Assembly: GCA_005656395.1 (NCBI GenBank)
Contig: SRSI01000048.1
Coordinates: 806,001 to 870,000 of the forward strand
Origin: Strongyloides papillosus
Lineage: Eukaryota; Nematoda; Chromadorea; Rhabditida; Strongyloididae
Length of the DNA stretch: 64,000 bases
Direction: 5' to 3'
Shown here piece by piece: positions 25,401-40,269 of this stretch. The notes beneath the pieces were generated by a model. That model was not told where the DNA came from, made no database searches, and saw nothing but the letters and a program-made list of their open reading frames with translations. Numbering within the stretch: the first letter of the stretch is position 1; the number at the start of each line of letters is the position of its first letter. Made by a program: the position numbers and the translations under genes.

Positions 25401-28400
25401 ATTATATATTTAAATGTATAGAGTACCATGGAAGGCATTTGATAGGTTAAAAAAAGATAAGGTTATATTAATTGATAGCTTAGGTAACTTAATTTATAAT
25501 TGTCACTATTGACATATTATTAAAAAATTAGAAGAAAACTTTTTTAAATTTTTAATAAAAGAAATATTAAAATACAATGAAAGGTATAAAAAGGAAAAAA
25601 AATTAAAAATCATCTTTAATTTCTAAAAATACAATGTCACTAAATTTTCTCAATATTTATATTCAAAGATACCAAAAGTAATGTATAAAAATATAACTAA
25701 GCTTCTTTTATTTATTTATTTATGATTCCTACCTATTACTGATAATTTTAAAAATAGTACAAAAAGATCAAGAGAGGATGAGGTTAAAAAAGGTAACACC
25801 AATGGCAATTTTTATTAGATAACCAAAATTTTCACCTTATGTATTGAAAATAAAATATACATTTAATATCTTCTTTAGAAGTTTTTGATTTGTCCCCTAC
25901 CAAACAATTTCTGAAGGTTATTCACAATTGTTTAATAGCTATTGTCAAGAAATAAATATATACACAATCATCCACCAAATATTTTTTTTCTTCCTTCTCC
26001 TATAGATAAATCTTCCTCTTTTACCCCTTTTTTTTTACTTGTAAGCATCTTTTGGTGTTTAAAAATATAACTTTTTCTATACTCTTTGAAACGTTAAAAA
26101 GTTAGCAACATTAATAAAAAAAGTTTTCACTGTGGGATGATTTTTTTGATTCAAGAAGCGAGAAAATGAATAATTAAATGTATAAATGATTGATATTACA
26201 TTCGATATAAAATAAATTATTATCATAATAAAAAAATTACCTCCAATTATTGTTTTTGGAGGTAAGAAAGAATAAATAACTTAAGAGGGAATATCACAAC
26301 AAAAAGGCAAAACAATAACCAATAGATACATGCAACATTTTAATATTTTTATTATCACAATCTCTTGGCATAAAACAAATCATAATTCTCTTCATCTACC
26401 TGATCACCTTTTATCTATAGTTATTGTTAAAAGAGTTCCCTACAATTTATAATTATATCATGTACATAAAGTGATAGATATAATTCTGTCCATATATGAT
26501 ATTAAATTCATTGAAATCTCCTACTCTTTCCATATATTGTGATATTTTATTGTTGTTATTGTTGTTGTTATTTATATGTAGAGAGATATATAATAATTTT
26601 ATATATGCATCTCGTATATATATCGTCTTCTATTAATAGGTATAATCTTTATTATCAAATAAATGTACAATAGAATATATCAAGGATATGGTGTAATATT
26701 ATAAAATTAATTAATCAGTTTCCCGATCTTCAAAAGTTTTTATAAACGACTACATATCTCTTTCTTATTATTCCTCTTTTATGGTTTATAAATAAATATA
26801 AATAATTATATTCATATGATAAACAAATATTTCTTATATGGTATTTTAAAAATAAATAAAAAAAATTTAACCAATTGCAGGAGTGAAGAAGTATTTGAAT
26901 ATTATCAAAAACGATCTTTTACCTATCTATTTAATCTCAAATACCATAAATATATACTGATAATGCCACTCTCCATTCATCATTCTCTAACATACATACA
27001 ATAATACGATACTGTTTATGATAGTTACTGTTATGGCATAATGTTTGTATATCATGTATAATCAATGATCCGATAGTAGTAGTTCTATTGTGTAAAGAGA
27101 TAAATTTTAAATAACATCACAAAACTTCTGGTACCTTCTTGCACATATTGTTACAAATAATCACTTCAAATATCTGTCATCTATGAAAAATTTACAATTC
27201 CATTCATTTAAAAGTTCTTCTTATCATAATGAAAATAAATAAAGGGGACTAATGTAATAATAATTAAAGAAAATATTATTACAATAGTAATAATAACATA
27301 ACAAAAAAATGGTAGGAAGTGATAAACATATATCGTTAAAAATTATTATCCTCAAAATAATTGACTTTTTAATTAAACCTTTCAAGATACTCTTTATCTC
27401 TTTTCTCTAACCTCTTTCTTATTAATTCATTCTTATTCTAATACCATATTATTAAATGATAAAAAAATATGTCTCCTTTTTATTATTATCATTACAATTA
27501 AACATAAAAATATTCATAATTGTAACATAAAAGAATCTATATCTTTTATTGTATGTTTAATTTAACATCACTCTTCATATCAAATCATTATAGGCATCTT
27601 TATTTAAATCAAAATTTTATCTTCATCTCTCTTGAGGATTTTATAAAAATACACAGGAGAAGGATGACACGACAATCGTCAAGGTGAAACTCTCTCTATC
27701 CTTCATTCTCTTTATCAACCTATTCATATAATCAAAATTATTTCAAAACTTTATATATATATCAATTCTTTATAATAATAATAATAATACACATCATTGG
27801 AGATTGTAACAATAATAAAAAAATTTGTCAAAGTATCCACTAATCTTGACAAAATAATACCTTCCTCCGAAAGTTTTTATAGTAATATCTATAAAAATTT
27901 TGTATTATTTAAATAATTTATTTTTTAATTAACTTTTTTTTATGTCTTTGTAAGTTCAATTACATGAAAAAAGTGGAGTGGAGTTTGATAAAGATTAATT
28001 CTTTCAAAAGATTATGATAAAAAATTTACTATAATATCAATTTATTACGACAATAATTTGTGCATTACCAATTCTTTTACGAACATAAATCTGCATTACC
28101 ATCAAACTACAGCTTTTATGTTTCCTGTCATAAAAAATTATCCTCTCCTCTTTTATTTTATATTCGATAAAAAAATTAATAAAATTTAAAGTTAACTAAA
28201 ATTTTTGTACTTTATCAAAAGATGAATACAAAAGAACAACAGGTAAAAAAAAATATAATAAAATTCTTTTCACTTCATTAATTGTCGCCAATCTCTTACC
28301 TTAAAGAAAAAAAAGGTACCATAAAAGATAATCATACAACTCTTCGTTGCGCTAAATCAAAAATTTACAAATTTGATGATATCATTTCCATGGTACGAGA

Positions 28401-29895
28401 TGATACATTAACTTCTGATGCTAAAATATGTATATATTATATCACCCCTAATCAAGGAGGAGGATTGGAAATGATGATGGAGTAGAAGAGTGAGAATATG
28501 AATGAAAAAAATTTCATGGTACACTACAAAAATTAATTATATACATACAATAAAATTTTGAAATCAAAGAAAAGATCGTAAAAAGAGGAATTTTTTTTAA
28601 TCGCATATAATAGAAGTATTTTTGTTACATATGATGTTATGTGCATGTGTCTTTTTGTGTGTCTAGACAACCTTCAAAAGTTTTGAAATTTTTTCCCAAT
28701 CAAAAAATTAGAAAGAAAAATTACAATATGTTCATCTTTGTGTTAAAAATTACACCATAAAATGGTTAACTTTTTTGTAAAATTGCTAGATAAACCACCG
28801 TGATTTGATATGGAATTCCTCCATAAATGATAAGGCAATTTCTTTGCGGGTGCACATTAGATATGAAATTACTTTTCTTATACTATTCAAACAGTGTTAA
28901 TATTGTAATTTTTCTTCATCTCAAATAAAATTTTTGGGGGAAAAAGTTTTTGGAAAGGGATTATTTTAATAGAAACAGGAATTTATTTGATTTTTTGTTA
29001 CTCAAATTCTGTATGATATTAGGTTATTAATCACAATCTTAATAGTGTGGTAAATTTTATTACATCTTACAATTACTTATTAATGATAATTAATGAGTAT
29101 GAGATTTTTTTCCAATGTATAAAATAAAAAATTGCAAAGATTTAAACTTGTTTCATATGAGAAAAGGAATTTATGTATCACTGTTCTTGTTTTTTGCAAT
29201 CTTTTAATTAATTAATAAAATATTTGGAAACAGTTAGAAATACATTTTCGAAGAAATTAAAAATATAAAAAATACTGTGGTTCTCCATAATTTTATTGAA
29301 AACGAAAATCGATGGAAGCACCTTTCGTCATATAAAAATTTTTCTCCATAATTTAAATCTTATATTTCCAAATCCTCAAAAGCACAAGATAATGAAATAA
29401 AGAAAATTTTTTTATTGCAGTCTTTCCTAATTACACGATACCAAAAACTTATCAACTCATATCACCAACAGAACTAATCTAAAATTGATGACTATTATAA
29501 GTAATAAACAGAAATATAGTCTGTAATATCTAAGCCCATCAAATTTGTAATCAAATAGAATTTATTTTCACTAAAAGAAGTATCTCACTCGCCTGAAAAT
29601 TCCAGAAAATTGTTTTTTCTAGAAGAAAAGTTAAATGATATTTGGAGAGAAACGTTTAAGTGTACTATGATCGTAAAAAACAAACACGTATGTTTGATTT
29701 TATTATATGATATTGGATAACAAATTAAAATAGGTGAAAGAAAGCATCAGTACAATGATAATTCTCTATGTCACGTTCATTTTATACACTTTAGGATAAA
29801 GATTTGAAGCTTTTTTGATTTATTAGCTATAATAACAACTATAAAATGAAAAGAAATCATCATTCGAATCATACCCTTTTTTTCGTCTCAAAGGT
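22468..29895. other. 7.4-kb gene-free region upstream of nhr-23
   Basis: The longest gene-free stretch in the window. It holds the candidate alternative nhr-23 exon (23751-23790), an AT microsatellite at about 23788-23840, and a short complex block at 23640-23780 containing TATTAGGGTAACCC and repeats of the CTCTAATGA type. Other open frames (24334-23921 minus, 26816-27004, 28282-28485) are low-complexity or lack a usable ATG, and are not supported as genes. The region is probably regulatory DNA for nhr-23 and, at its far end, for the secreted-protein gene. Confidence 0.5.
23751..23790 (-). promoter_or_regulatory. nhr-23: Candidate alternative first exon of nhr-23
   Basis: On the minus strand GTCGCGGTCATGAGAG is followed by GTAAGC, a good splice donor at 23750. 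The ATG (23757-23755) gives Met-Arg plus one base. That is the same phase as the main first exon, so joining it to exon 2 at 21973 would start an isoform [11 protein letters not shown] just before the DNA-binding domain. The surrounding 23640-23780 block is clearly less A+T-rich than its neighbours. Only the ATG and donor are seen; the upstream limit of the exon is a guess. Confidence 0.45.
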
Positions 29896-30839
29896 ATGTC
29901 TTCACCAGGATTACTAACCATCTTACCACTCGTCCTTCTGCTATCAGGTTTCCATCAAGCCGAAGGACAATGCAAAACCTTCAGAAACTACTATGTTCTT
30001 GGAAGAGTGGAGTCTTCACCAGTTACTGAGAGTAAATGTGATTATAATGATACATGTACTTATGTGTCGATGGATATCCCTGCATTAGCTGTTGGTTCTT
30101 TCTCAGGATGTTCTGGTGATGTTCATATGCGATTGGTAGTTCAAGTCTTGGCAAGGAGAAGAGATCTCCGTGATAGTGTTGAAGACTTCTTAAAGAAAAA
30201 TGGTATGTCTTTGGGTTTCCCTAAATTTTCTAAGGTATGTTTTTTCTTCTACTTTTTTGTCATTGAATATATCATCGTTTTTAGCTTCAAAAATATGGTG
30301 ATCAACTACATACATTCGATACAATATCTGGTCCTGCTAAGATCTTCCTTCATTTCTATGAACAAGGTGAAGATTATCCTTACCCAGCTGTACGTTTCGA
30401 GGGTCCAACTTTAAATGCTACGAGTGTCCAGTGTACAACTGACGGGCTTGGACTTGGACTGGGAAAGAAAGAATGTTATGAAGGATACTGTTCATTTGCT
30501 GAATTCGCTTCTGTGTCAAGGGATGGGAAATCTCAAGTTTCAAAGAAGATCCAGGCATGTCCCAACGAGTTGTATGAGGAGTTGTATATGTTGTCTAAAG
30601 GCATCGTACCCAGTAACTTCAGTCAAGCTCTTCTTAATGATTTGACAACTGTGGCACATACTTGTACCCAGAAAAATACACATACATATCTATCAAAAGG
30701 TGGCTTATCATCATACTATTGGCATGTCGACTGTTCTGTTCCGGTTCATCGTATTCGTGCGTCGCACGTTCCTCAATTCATATTCCATACCCCACATCAA
30801 TACTTCAGTTTCCCTGTCTACAAGGACGATGAATGGTGA
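29896..30839 (+). CDS. Secreted Cys-containing protein, family not recognised
   Basis: Exons 29896-30234 and 30285-30839 join in phase 0 across a 50-bp intron to give 297 aa. A clear signal peptide (LLTILPLVLLLSGFHQAEG) precedes CKTFRNYYVLG. The mature part has a spread of cysteines (for example CDYNDTCTY, SGCSGD, VQCTTDG, ECYEGYCSF, KIQACP, AHTCTQ, HVDCS) that could form disulfides. It also has N-glycosylation sequons (NDT, NAT, NFS). The C-terminus, FPVYKDDEW, has no membrane anchor. Codon use is less A+T-biased than in the neighbours, with many C- and G-ending codons, which often marks high expression in such genomes. An AG (CTCAAAG) just before GTATG could be a trans-splice acceptor. I do not recognise the family; a secreted extracellular role is inferred. 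Confidence 0.8.
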
Positions 30840-31544
30840 GTGGGTGAGGGTTGCCTGGGATTTCTAATTTACCAATCGCTCTTCTGAGAGAGATACCATA
30901 ATAAAAACTTTCTTGTATTTTTTTATGCAATGGACATCGTTATTACTATGTCTTTTGTTAATTAACAGTTTTTTTGTCTTTTTTTGCTCGGTATAATAAA
31001 AGTTTAGTTTTTTAAAGATGTGTTTTTTTTTTTTTCTTCGTAATTTTGCAACCAGTTTTATGTAGTGGTGTTGTTAACTGAATAATGAGTGTGTTAAAGT
31101 TCTGTCTAGAAAATCATTTTTGGAGGATATGTAAGGAATCCTGAGCTTTTCAAGAACGACGCATAAAAAAGTAAAGACAAAATAATAAATAACTTTTATT
31201 TGATGTATAATTGCTTTATATGTACATAACTATTATTTATATCATTTTTTTTAACAAAAAATTTAAGTTAGAAAATATTTTTTTATTCACAAAAATAGGG
31301 GCAAAAGAGGGATGTGTATATAGATTGTAATAAAGGAAAAGAGAGAGATAGATAGCAGAAAAAGGAAACAGACATAGGAAAAAAAATTAATCAAAATTAT
31401 AGTAATACAATTTAGAAATATTAAAAAAAAGAATAATATATGTCTTGACACGCCTTCTTTAAAACCATACAAAAGAAAGAAAATAATCTTAATAACAAAA
31501 AAAATAATTAAAAAAGAAAAAAAACTTCTTTTAAATGTATATTA
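30840..31544. other. Convergent 3' intergenic region
   Basis: Spacer between the secreted-protein gene (+) and the RBM26/27-like gene (-). An AATAAAA candidate poly(A) signal lies about 60 bp past the plus-strand stop. The rest is AT-rich with nothing further recognised. Confidence 0.5.
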
Positions 31545-33723
31545 TTAATTTAGACTTCTTTCTCCATCCTCAAGACCACCAACATCAATATTATTATCAG
31601 TATTATTGGAAGTTGATTCATGAATATCATCGTTACTATCATCACCAACATTTAAAGTAGTATTAGTATTATCAAGATCTTGTGAACAATTTTGAATATT
31701 ACCCTTAACTTCTGCATTATCCGCACCATCATTATCACCATTACTGATACCATCATCATTATTACCACCATCATCCTCCTCCACTTCCTCTTTTATTAGA
31801 TGATTGTTTTTACCCTCTTCTTCTTCATCATCACCATTATCTTTATTATCACTTACCTCATAATTATTTGTTGTTGAAGAATCGTTACAAGTACCATCAT
31901 TAGATTTGCTTGGACCTTTAGCATTTACAAATGTACTAACAGATAATTTTTCGAATTTTTTTAACTCTTCATTAATTTTATTCATCTGTTCATTTAATTC
32001 TTTCAATTCTTTTGTTGTCTTTAAGTAAACATCTGACATTTGAGTGAAACATTTCTCATATCCTTTTCTTACATCAGGATTCTTGGCTACTTTTAATCTT
32101 GCAGCTAATGTATCAATCTCACTTTTTAATTTTTCAGATAATGTAACTTTTTTCTGGTAAACAGTCATACATTCTTCAGCAGTTTTACGTAAAGTCATCT
32201 CACGATTCTTTTGCGCGGCCATCATTTTTTTGTGTTCTTCACGTTTTTTCAACCATGCTTCTTGACTTGGATAAATTATTGGTTGTTTTTTAACAATTGC
32301 CTTAGTTGCACCTTTTACATCACTCTTAGCAGTATTAATACCATTCTTTTTTTCAGGTCTATACCAAAATAGTTTAATGAAACGATTATCAAAAATAGCT
32401 TTTTCTGATGAGAAAGCTTTAACAGCCTCATTGTGTTCGGAGAATGTTATTAAAGCAGCTTCTGGATCACCCTCAAAATTAACTTGAATATTTATTATTT
32501 TCCCAAAAGTACTAAAATATTCATCTAATTTTGCAATTGTATTTAATTCAGGAGGGCATTTACGTAACTCTAGTGTATTACTTGATGGTATTGGTAATGT
32601 TGCTGATGGATCAGTAACGGTCTTGAGATTGCGAAATTGTAAATTATTATATGAACCTCTGTTATTAATAGATTGGAGAATTAATGCTTGTTGATAAGTA
32701 TCATTACCAATAACACCTGCATCAGGTGGTACAACAAGTGGTGGATGAAATTGTTGAATCATAGGTACTGGATTAAATATGGAGGTAGTTTGAAATTGTC
32801 CCATTGGCATACCTTGAATAGATGGCATTTGTGGAATTATACCTGGTGGTGGTTTGGAGAAATCATTATTAAACATTATTGATGATTTTGAACTACTACT
32901 ATTATCTTTATTTGAACTAATATGTAAAAAATTACACCTAGAACCATATTTACATGTACCAGTTTTAGAAAAATTTGTACATATAGCTTTGGTACTACCA
33001 TCATCATGCCTTTTTTCTTTTCTTCTACTATCATTACTGTACCTATCAACGACAACTGGTGACAGAGATCTGCTCCTACTACGACTATAACTTCTAACAC
33101 GTTTTCTATTGTAGCTATGACGACTAGGCGGTGAATCGTACTTCCTACTGTTCTTATAACGATCATCATAATTTGATCTTCTACCAGTTGGACTATATCT
33201 TCTTGCTCTATCATATCTTTGTGGTGGTGGTGGGGTACGTGAACGAGATCTAGAACGAGTGTAAGATTTTGAACGAGAACGGGAACGACTACGTAAAGTA
33301 TTGGAGGACCTTAAATCAGGAGATGACTCTTTACAATGAAAACCTGGAGATAAAACTTTATCACTACTTCTATCATCATCATTTTGATCACCCTTTGCTT
33401 TATTTTCTTCATCACTATCACAATTCAAGTAGTTACCCGTTCTAATTGTATCACATAACTCTTTACCAAAGGTATCGGATTCATCTTGAAGAAACACTCT
33501 AATTTTGTCTGGTAAAACTTTCTCCAACAATTCTAAGGAATCCGTCTTACTTAACATTGCTACAACATACTTTGATAAAGTATTTGGATTTGCATCAGTC
33601 CTATAAATTTGAATCAAAATTTTATTAGTAATTAAATGGATTTTTGGTGTTAACTTACGTCTTTTCTAAAGTTTTTATCATCCATTGATATAATCTTTTC
33701 TCATCGACAATATTTATAGGCAT
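31545..33723 (-). CDS. RBM26/RBM27-type RNA-binding protein
   Basis: Two exons, 33723-33659 and 33600-31545, joined in phase 2 across a 58-bp intron; 706 aa. In order: an N-terminal PWI-like helical domain (from MPINIVDEKRLYQWMIKTLEK to about residue 75); an RS-rich stretch with RSRSRSKSYTRSRSRSRTPP; a CCCH zinc finger at about 229-248 (C-x7-C-x5-C-x3-H, CTNFSKTGTCKYGSRCNFLH); a Pro/Met-rich linker; an RRM at about 363-434 beginning LELRKCPPELNTIAKLDEYF; a coiled-coil from about 470 to 575; and an acidic Asp/Asn/Glu tail. This order matches vertebrate RBM26/27 (the B0336.3 protein in C. elegans), linked to nuclear poly(A) RNA surveillance. It is divergently arranged with the R-Smad gene, with about 1.3 kb between start codons. 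Identification is firm; molecular role is from the family. Confidence 0.9.
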
Positions 33724-35025
33724 CTTAATAATATTATTACGAATAAAACTAAAATATCTACAAAATCAAAAACCTAAAACAAAAAAAATTGAACTATAAT
33801 ATTTGAAAAAAAACGAATAAATATATAATTAATCTAATATACAAAAAAAAGAAATGATAAAAAAATTAGAATAATACGACGATAAATTTATATTTTCACT
33901 ATTGTTATAATGGAAACGAAGAATGAGATAGAGAGAGGTATAATTATAAAACATTCTAAATCGATATGAAAAATTAAAAAAAGATGAGCTGAAACATAAG
34001 AAAAATATATTTCAAAATGATAAAGGAATACTACGGAAAAAATGAAGACATTAATGGTATGAAAAAAGAAGGTTAAAAAAGCAGGAACGTGAAAATTATG
34101 TGTCGTAGGAGATGTGTTTCTAGTTATAAAAACAAATTAATGGGAAAACGTTTACACTAAAGTGGAGATGATAAGATAGACATTTCGTTTCAAGAAACAA
34201 TTCAATAAATTGTTTTCAAATAAGCACATATAAAAGTACATACTTCTCATTTTTTCAAGTTACAGTTTTAGAAAGTTATGAAATTTTTCATAATTCGAAT
34301 TGACATTGTTAATACTATCTTATTATTAACGGATGTTTTTTTGAAAAAAGTGGAAATTTCAAGTTTTATTTCCATTTAATTATTCATGTAATACAGGGAA
34401 TTAAATTCAATTTTTCTTTTAATTTATTGAAAATAAATTTGAACATTGATCAAAGGTATTTTAAAATAAAGTACATTGACATATGAAGTGGTACACATAA
34501 TTGTAAGATATAAAAGTACAAAATAATAAAATAAATATAGAGACATAAAAGAAAAAAATATGGAAATAACCAAAGGCGCCGTTATGTCAATGTCAGACAA
34601 AGAGTATCTTTTTTATAGAGGCTCCAAAAAAAAGAAAAACAGATGCAATCACATTGTTAGAAAGCGTTCTTAAAATATATTTTACAAAACATAACTTTTT
34701 TTTTAAAAGAATTTACTATCTAATTCTACACATATCCATTAATAGGTTACTGAAAAAAACGTAAAAAAAAAGAAATAATATTTTATAGTAAAAATATTGT
34801 ATAGAAGAGACATATACATATGAACAATTGACGAGCGTTTTATATTTGAATGAGAGAAGAAAATACATATACAACTATCTTATGTAACCTACTACTTAAG
34901 TATAAGTCTTTTATACATATTAATTTTATGAAGACAAAAATTTTTTCAAAAAGTATTGTATTAATTGATTACTCTTTATTTATAAATTATTCATTAGTAA
35001 AGTTGTTATTTTTAGAAAGTTTACT
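33724..35025. promoter_or_regulatory. Divergent promoter region, RBM26/27-like and R-Smad genes
   Basis: A 1.3-kb region between two divergent start codons. Most is AT-rich. GGCGCC at 34575-34580 followed 12 bp later by CAGACA at 34594-34599 is notable because these are, respectively, a GC-type and a CAGAC-type Smad-binding core. Near the Smad start, GTTATTTTTAG at about 35005-35016 could be a trans-splice acceptor. All functional readings are inferred. Confidence 0.35.
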
Positions 35026-36424
<1,399 letters not shown>

Positions 36425-39400
36425 AGCACAAAAGTTATTTGCAGTTTTATTACTAAAAAATATGTATAATGGTTATATGTATTTTGAACAAATAAAAAAA
36501 AACCAACTCAATTTTCATTTATTACCTTTTAATTTTTGTGTTTTGATTTAAATAACAAATTATTGAACAAAGGATAAATAAAGAATTTTAATGTCTTATT
36601 GGTAAAAAATTTTTAGCAAAATAAAAATTACCCTGATTTTTATTGTGATTTTATCGTTATTCATATATTAATGTTATTGCGAAGTTGTCTTCTTAAAAGC
36701 TTATCATATTTTGTTAATGAATCACTTTACATCAGATAGAACATTAAAATTTGTTTGTTTTTATAATAAATTATCTACGTAATTTGTAATCAATAAGTAA
36801 TTTGTATTCATTTTATACAATGTAAAAAGACTTTACAGATTATCTTGGAGTGATAAAAATTTCTTCACACATAATACTTTTAATACTTAATTTCTAAAAA
36901 AGAATAATATGGTGGAAAATTGATTATATGACCAGGAGAAGATAAATGGCATCATTTAAATAGTTGTTTTCAAATTCAATCATTTTAAAAGAAAGAAAAA
37001 AAAATAGTAAAAACACATCTATTAATTTGTCCCTTAATTTTTTATCCTCATTCCATTGATTATCTTACATAAACAAAATATATTTATACTTTTTGTTCTT
37101 ATGTTTAAATCAACAAAAAAGTACTTTCATTATCATGCTTTCTTAACCAAAAATGTAAAATAAATGAAGACAAAGAGGTTTTTTAAATTAATTATCGTAA
37201 AATTATCTCAAAGACAAAGTTATGTGTTAACATGGAAATTATTTTGATAACAACTATATCTTTATTTTTAAACATGATATATTTATTAATGACAAAACTT
37301 TATCTACATATGGTCATGTAAAAAATTAAGAAAAAGGAAATGTGAGAAATAGATGTATGGTCCTATCATTGAGATATTTACACAAATTTTAAGAAAAGTT
37401 ACCATATGGTACGGAAGAAGAAATATTTTGATTGAATACTAATTGGAAAAGTGATAAAAAAGAGATTGTAAACGTCATCAAAATTTAATATAATAAATTT
37501 GAAAAATAATAATAAAAATATTTTTTAGGTGGAGATCTTGGTAGAAAGAAAGAAGCATTATAAATTAATTTATGCTTCAATAAATTTTAATTATACTGAC
37601 TATGCAAAATGTGTAGGTATATTTTCATTAAAATTCACCATAAATAGTTTAGGAGATTAACGTTTTTTGTGTTTAATTTGCTTTCTCAATAATTACACTT
37701 GACTAAAAATAACTCTTTTTCCTCAAAGCTTCGTTTTGTAAATTGTTTATGCTTATCAATTATTATTACGTCAATGAAAAGAAAATGATAATTTTTGTTA
37801 GATGATTTTGAAAAGTCTTCAACCATTAAATCTTGAGGAAAGATAAAAGTTAAACAAAATATGCTTTAAGAAAAGTATAATTTGTAAAAATGCATTCTTT
37901 AATATTTTGTCTTTTTTATTTTCGATTAATGATGATCTTTAGTAAAGATAGGGAGATATATATATATACATCTGTGGAAAATATTTTAAAATATGTGTAT
38001 TTATTTGATTTTTGTCTTTGATGCCGATTATACAGTTGTCTTGAAAAAAAAAGAAGGTTTATGTAAAGGAAAGATTGTTGGATGATGAGGCGCTCAAAAT
38101 TGACCTTATAAAAAGATAGATGTATTTGGAGATTGAAATATTTTCAAATAGAAGATGACAACTAGACACGAGATAGAAGGATTTTTGGTATTTCAATTCA
38201 TTTTTAGTAACATTAAATGATAAAAAGAAGTATAAAAAAGAACATACTTGTTGACAATTCCTCAAATATCAATTTAATACCATGTATCCTGTTTTTATTA
38301 ATATAAATGAGAAAGAAGAGTTGTTGTTGATAATCAACAACTCTTGATCATTGATTTATTATTACGTCAAAAAGTTATATATACATACATAGGAAAATTA
38401 TTATGATAAAAAGGTAGACACACATACATAATAAACTATCACAAAATTCTATTTTTTTTTGTTTAACACGCTACATTACACTATACATACATATCTAAAA
38501 ATACATATGCTTTCACGTGAAAAAATGTATAATAAAATTTCTTTGGTAGAATAAAAAAATTTTTTATACTAAATTTATATGTATACCTTCAGTTACCCGA
38601 CATTTTTCAATAATTTCATTTGATTCCAATAATAATTTTTAATGTACTTTATAGTAAATATATTTTTCTTCTTTACCTTATTTTGATAGTGGATAAAACG
38701 TTATTATTTTTATAAAAAATGATATGGATAGAAAAAAAATTGTAAAAAATACTTTTTTTTATAATTTATGGTATATCATTATATAACCTTTTTATGATAA
38801 ATTTAAGTTATTTGATGAAAAGTAATAAAACTATATTGTCACAATTTACACCGTAAAATTAATCATCATCATTTTTATTCCCCTATAATATATTATTAAT
38901 CAACCATCACCCTTGATTTCTATAGACATTTTTACAGGTGAAATATATCATAACTTTTTGTTTTTTTTCCATTCAACATACTATTTTGATTGTTATTTAG
39001 AGGAAAAAACAAATTGTTTATAATAATATATTTTTTCTCTTAATGGCATTCAAAAATATAAGTTGAGATTTTCAATTATCATCGCAGTAGTGTTGATATA
39101 AAGTAATCTAGTAATTTTAAGAGTTGTATTAAGATTTAGATTATTTAATAAGTATGATCATTTATAAAATGTAAGAACGAAAACACACTTCCATTTTAAA
39201 TCACTTCACATAATAATCTATTGAATAAAGAGAGAATTTAGAAGATTTGTAGTGATAAACAATAGTAATAACGTCATTTTATTTTGAATTTTCTTTTTTT
39301 TTCTCATTTGTAGAAAAAAAGAAGCACATGGTGTTTGATTAAATTGTTAGTAATAATTTATTTCAAAACTTCATATATCATAAATATATACATCTTAGTG

Positions 39401-40269
39401 CATCATTCTTGAAGAACCAACAACAACAAGACACATTCGTAATTTAGATATGAAAGAGAGAGTGTAGAGGACGCGATGTATTTTTATGATTGTGTTGTAT
39501 TGATATACACATGTACAATTCCAACGATTTATAAAAGCTTGTAAAATTGTTTGAGCGTAGATGTATCATGTTCAATGATGCCTAGTGTTTTGTGTATATG
39601 ATATTAAATTATATATCAAATAATATATGTATATTTTTTTGTCTCCACCTCTTTTTTATTTTAATATGTGTATAACTTCCTAAAATTGATAGGACAAAGG
39701 TTGTCTTCTTTTGACACTCTCCATTTTTTAAAGTCTCTCTCATCATATTGCGTTAGGAGATGTCTAACTCTCCAAAAATTATATACTATGTCATTCTTCA
39801 TCTATAGGTATCTTTTATTGCTATACACTATCACCATTAAGATATACTATTCCATTATTTTAATCTAACGACAATCTAACATAAGCGAAACTTTACCCTA
39901 CGTCTCTAGCTTGATTTGTCTATTTCTGAAGAAGACCTATACGTTGGGAATCTTTTCTCTACATTGTATTTTATATGTTTATTCAGCCGGAAGCGCAGCT
40001 CCTTAATCCGAAGAAAATATTATTCCTATCCAAGAAATATTGTCCTTTTTTAATTTTTATATATATTATTTGAAACTTTTATTGTTATTCATTATTATTA
40101 TATTATTTATTGCAAGAACGAAGTTCCTTAAAAAAAATTTTTTTCTTTAATATATATATAATATAATAAAAAGAGAGAGTTAGATATATTAATCTATCTC
40201 CTATATATAATATTATTCTACGACAGTTATATAAAAATTAAATACTGATATAATATACCTCATAATCTA
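36425..40269. other. Intergenic region between R-Smad and ogt genes
   Basis: No convincing gene. A 46-codon minus-strand frame at 39801-39661 (MKNDIVYNFWRVRHLL...) has non-repetitive composition but nothing recognisable. A more complex block at about 39880-40025 contains CCGGAAGCG, an ETS-factor core, about 270 bp before the candidate first ogt exon; it may be a promoter. The rest is AT-rich. Confidence 0.45.

Noticed and set aside
28282..28485. 67-codon plus frame
   Set aside because: Opens at TTG directly after a stop, with no upstream acceptor; its first ATG is internal. Not enough for a gene call.
32876..33214. 112-codon minus frame within the RBM26/27-like gene
   Set aside because: Alternate-frame shadow of the RS-rich region.
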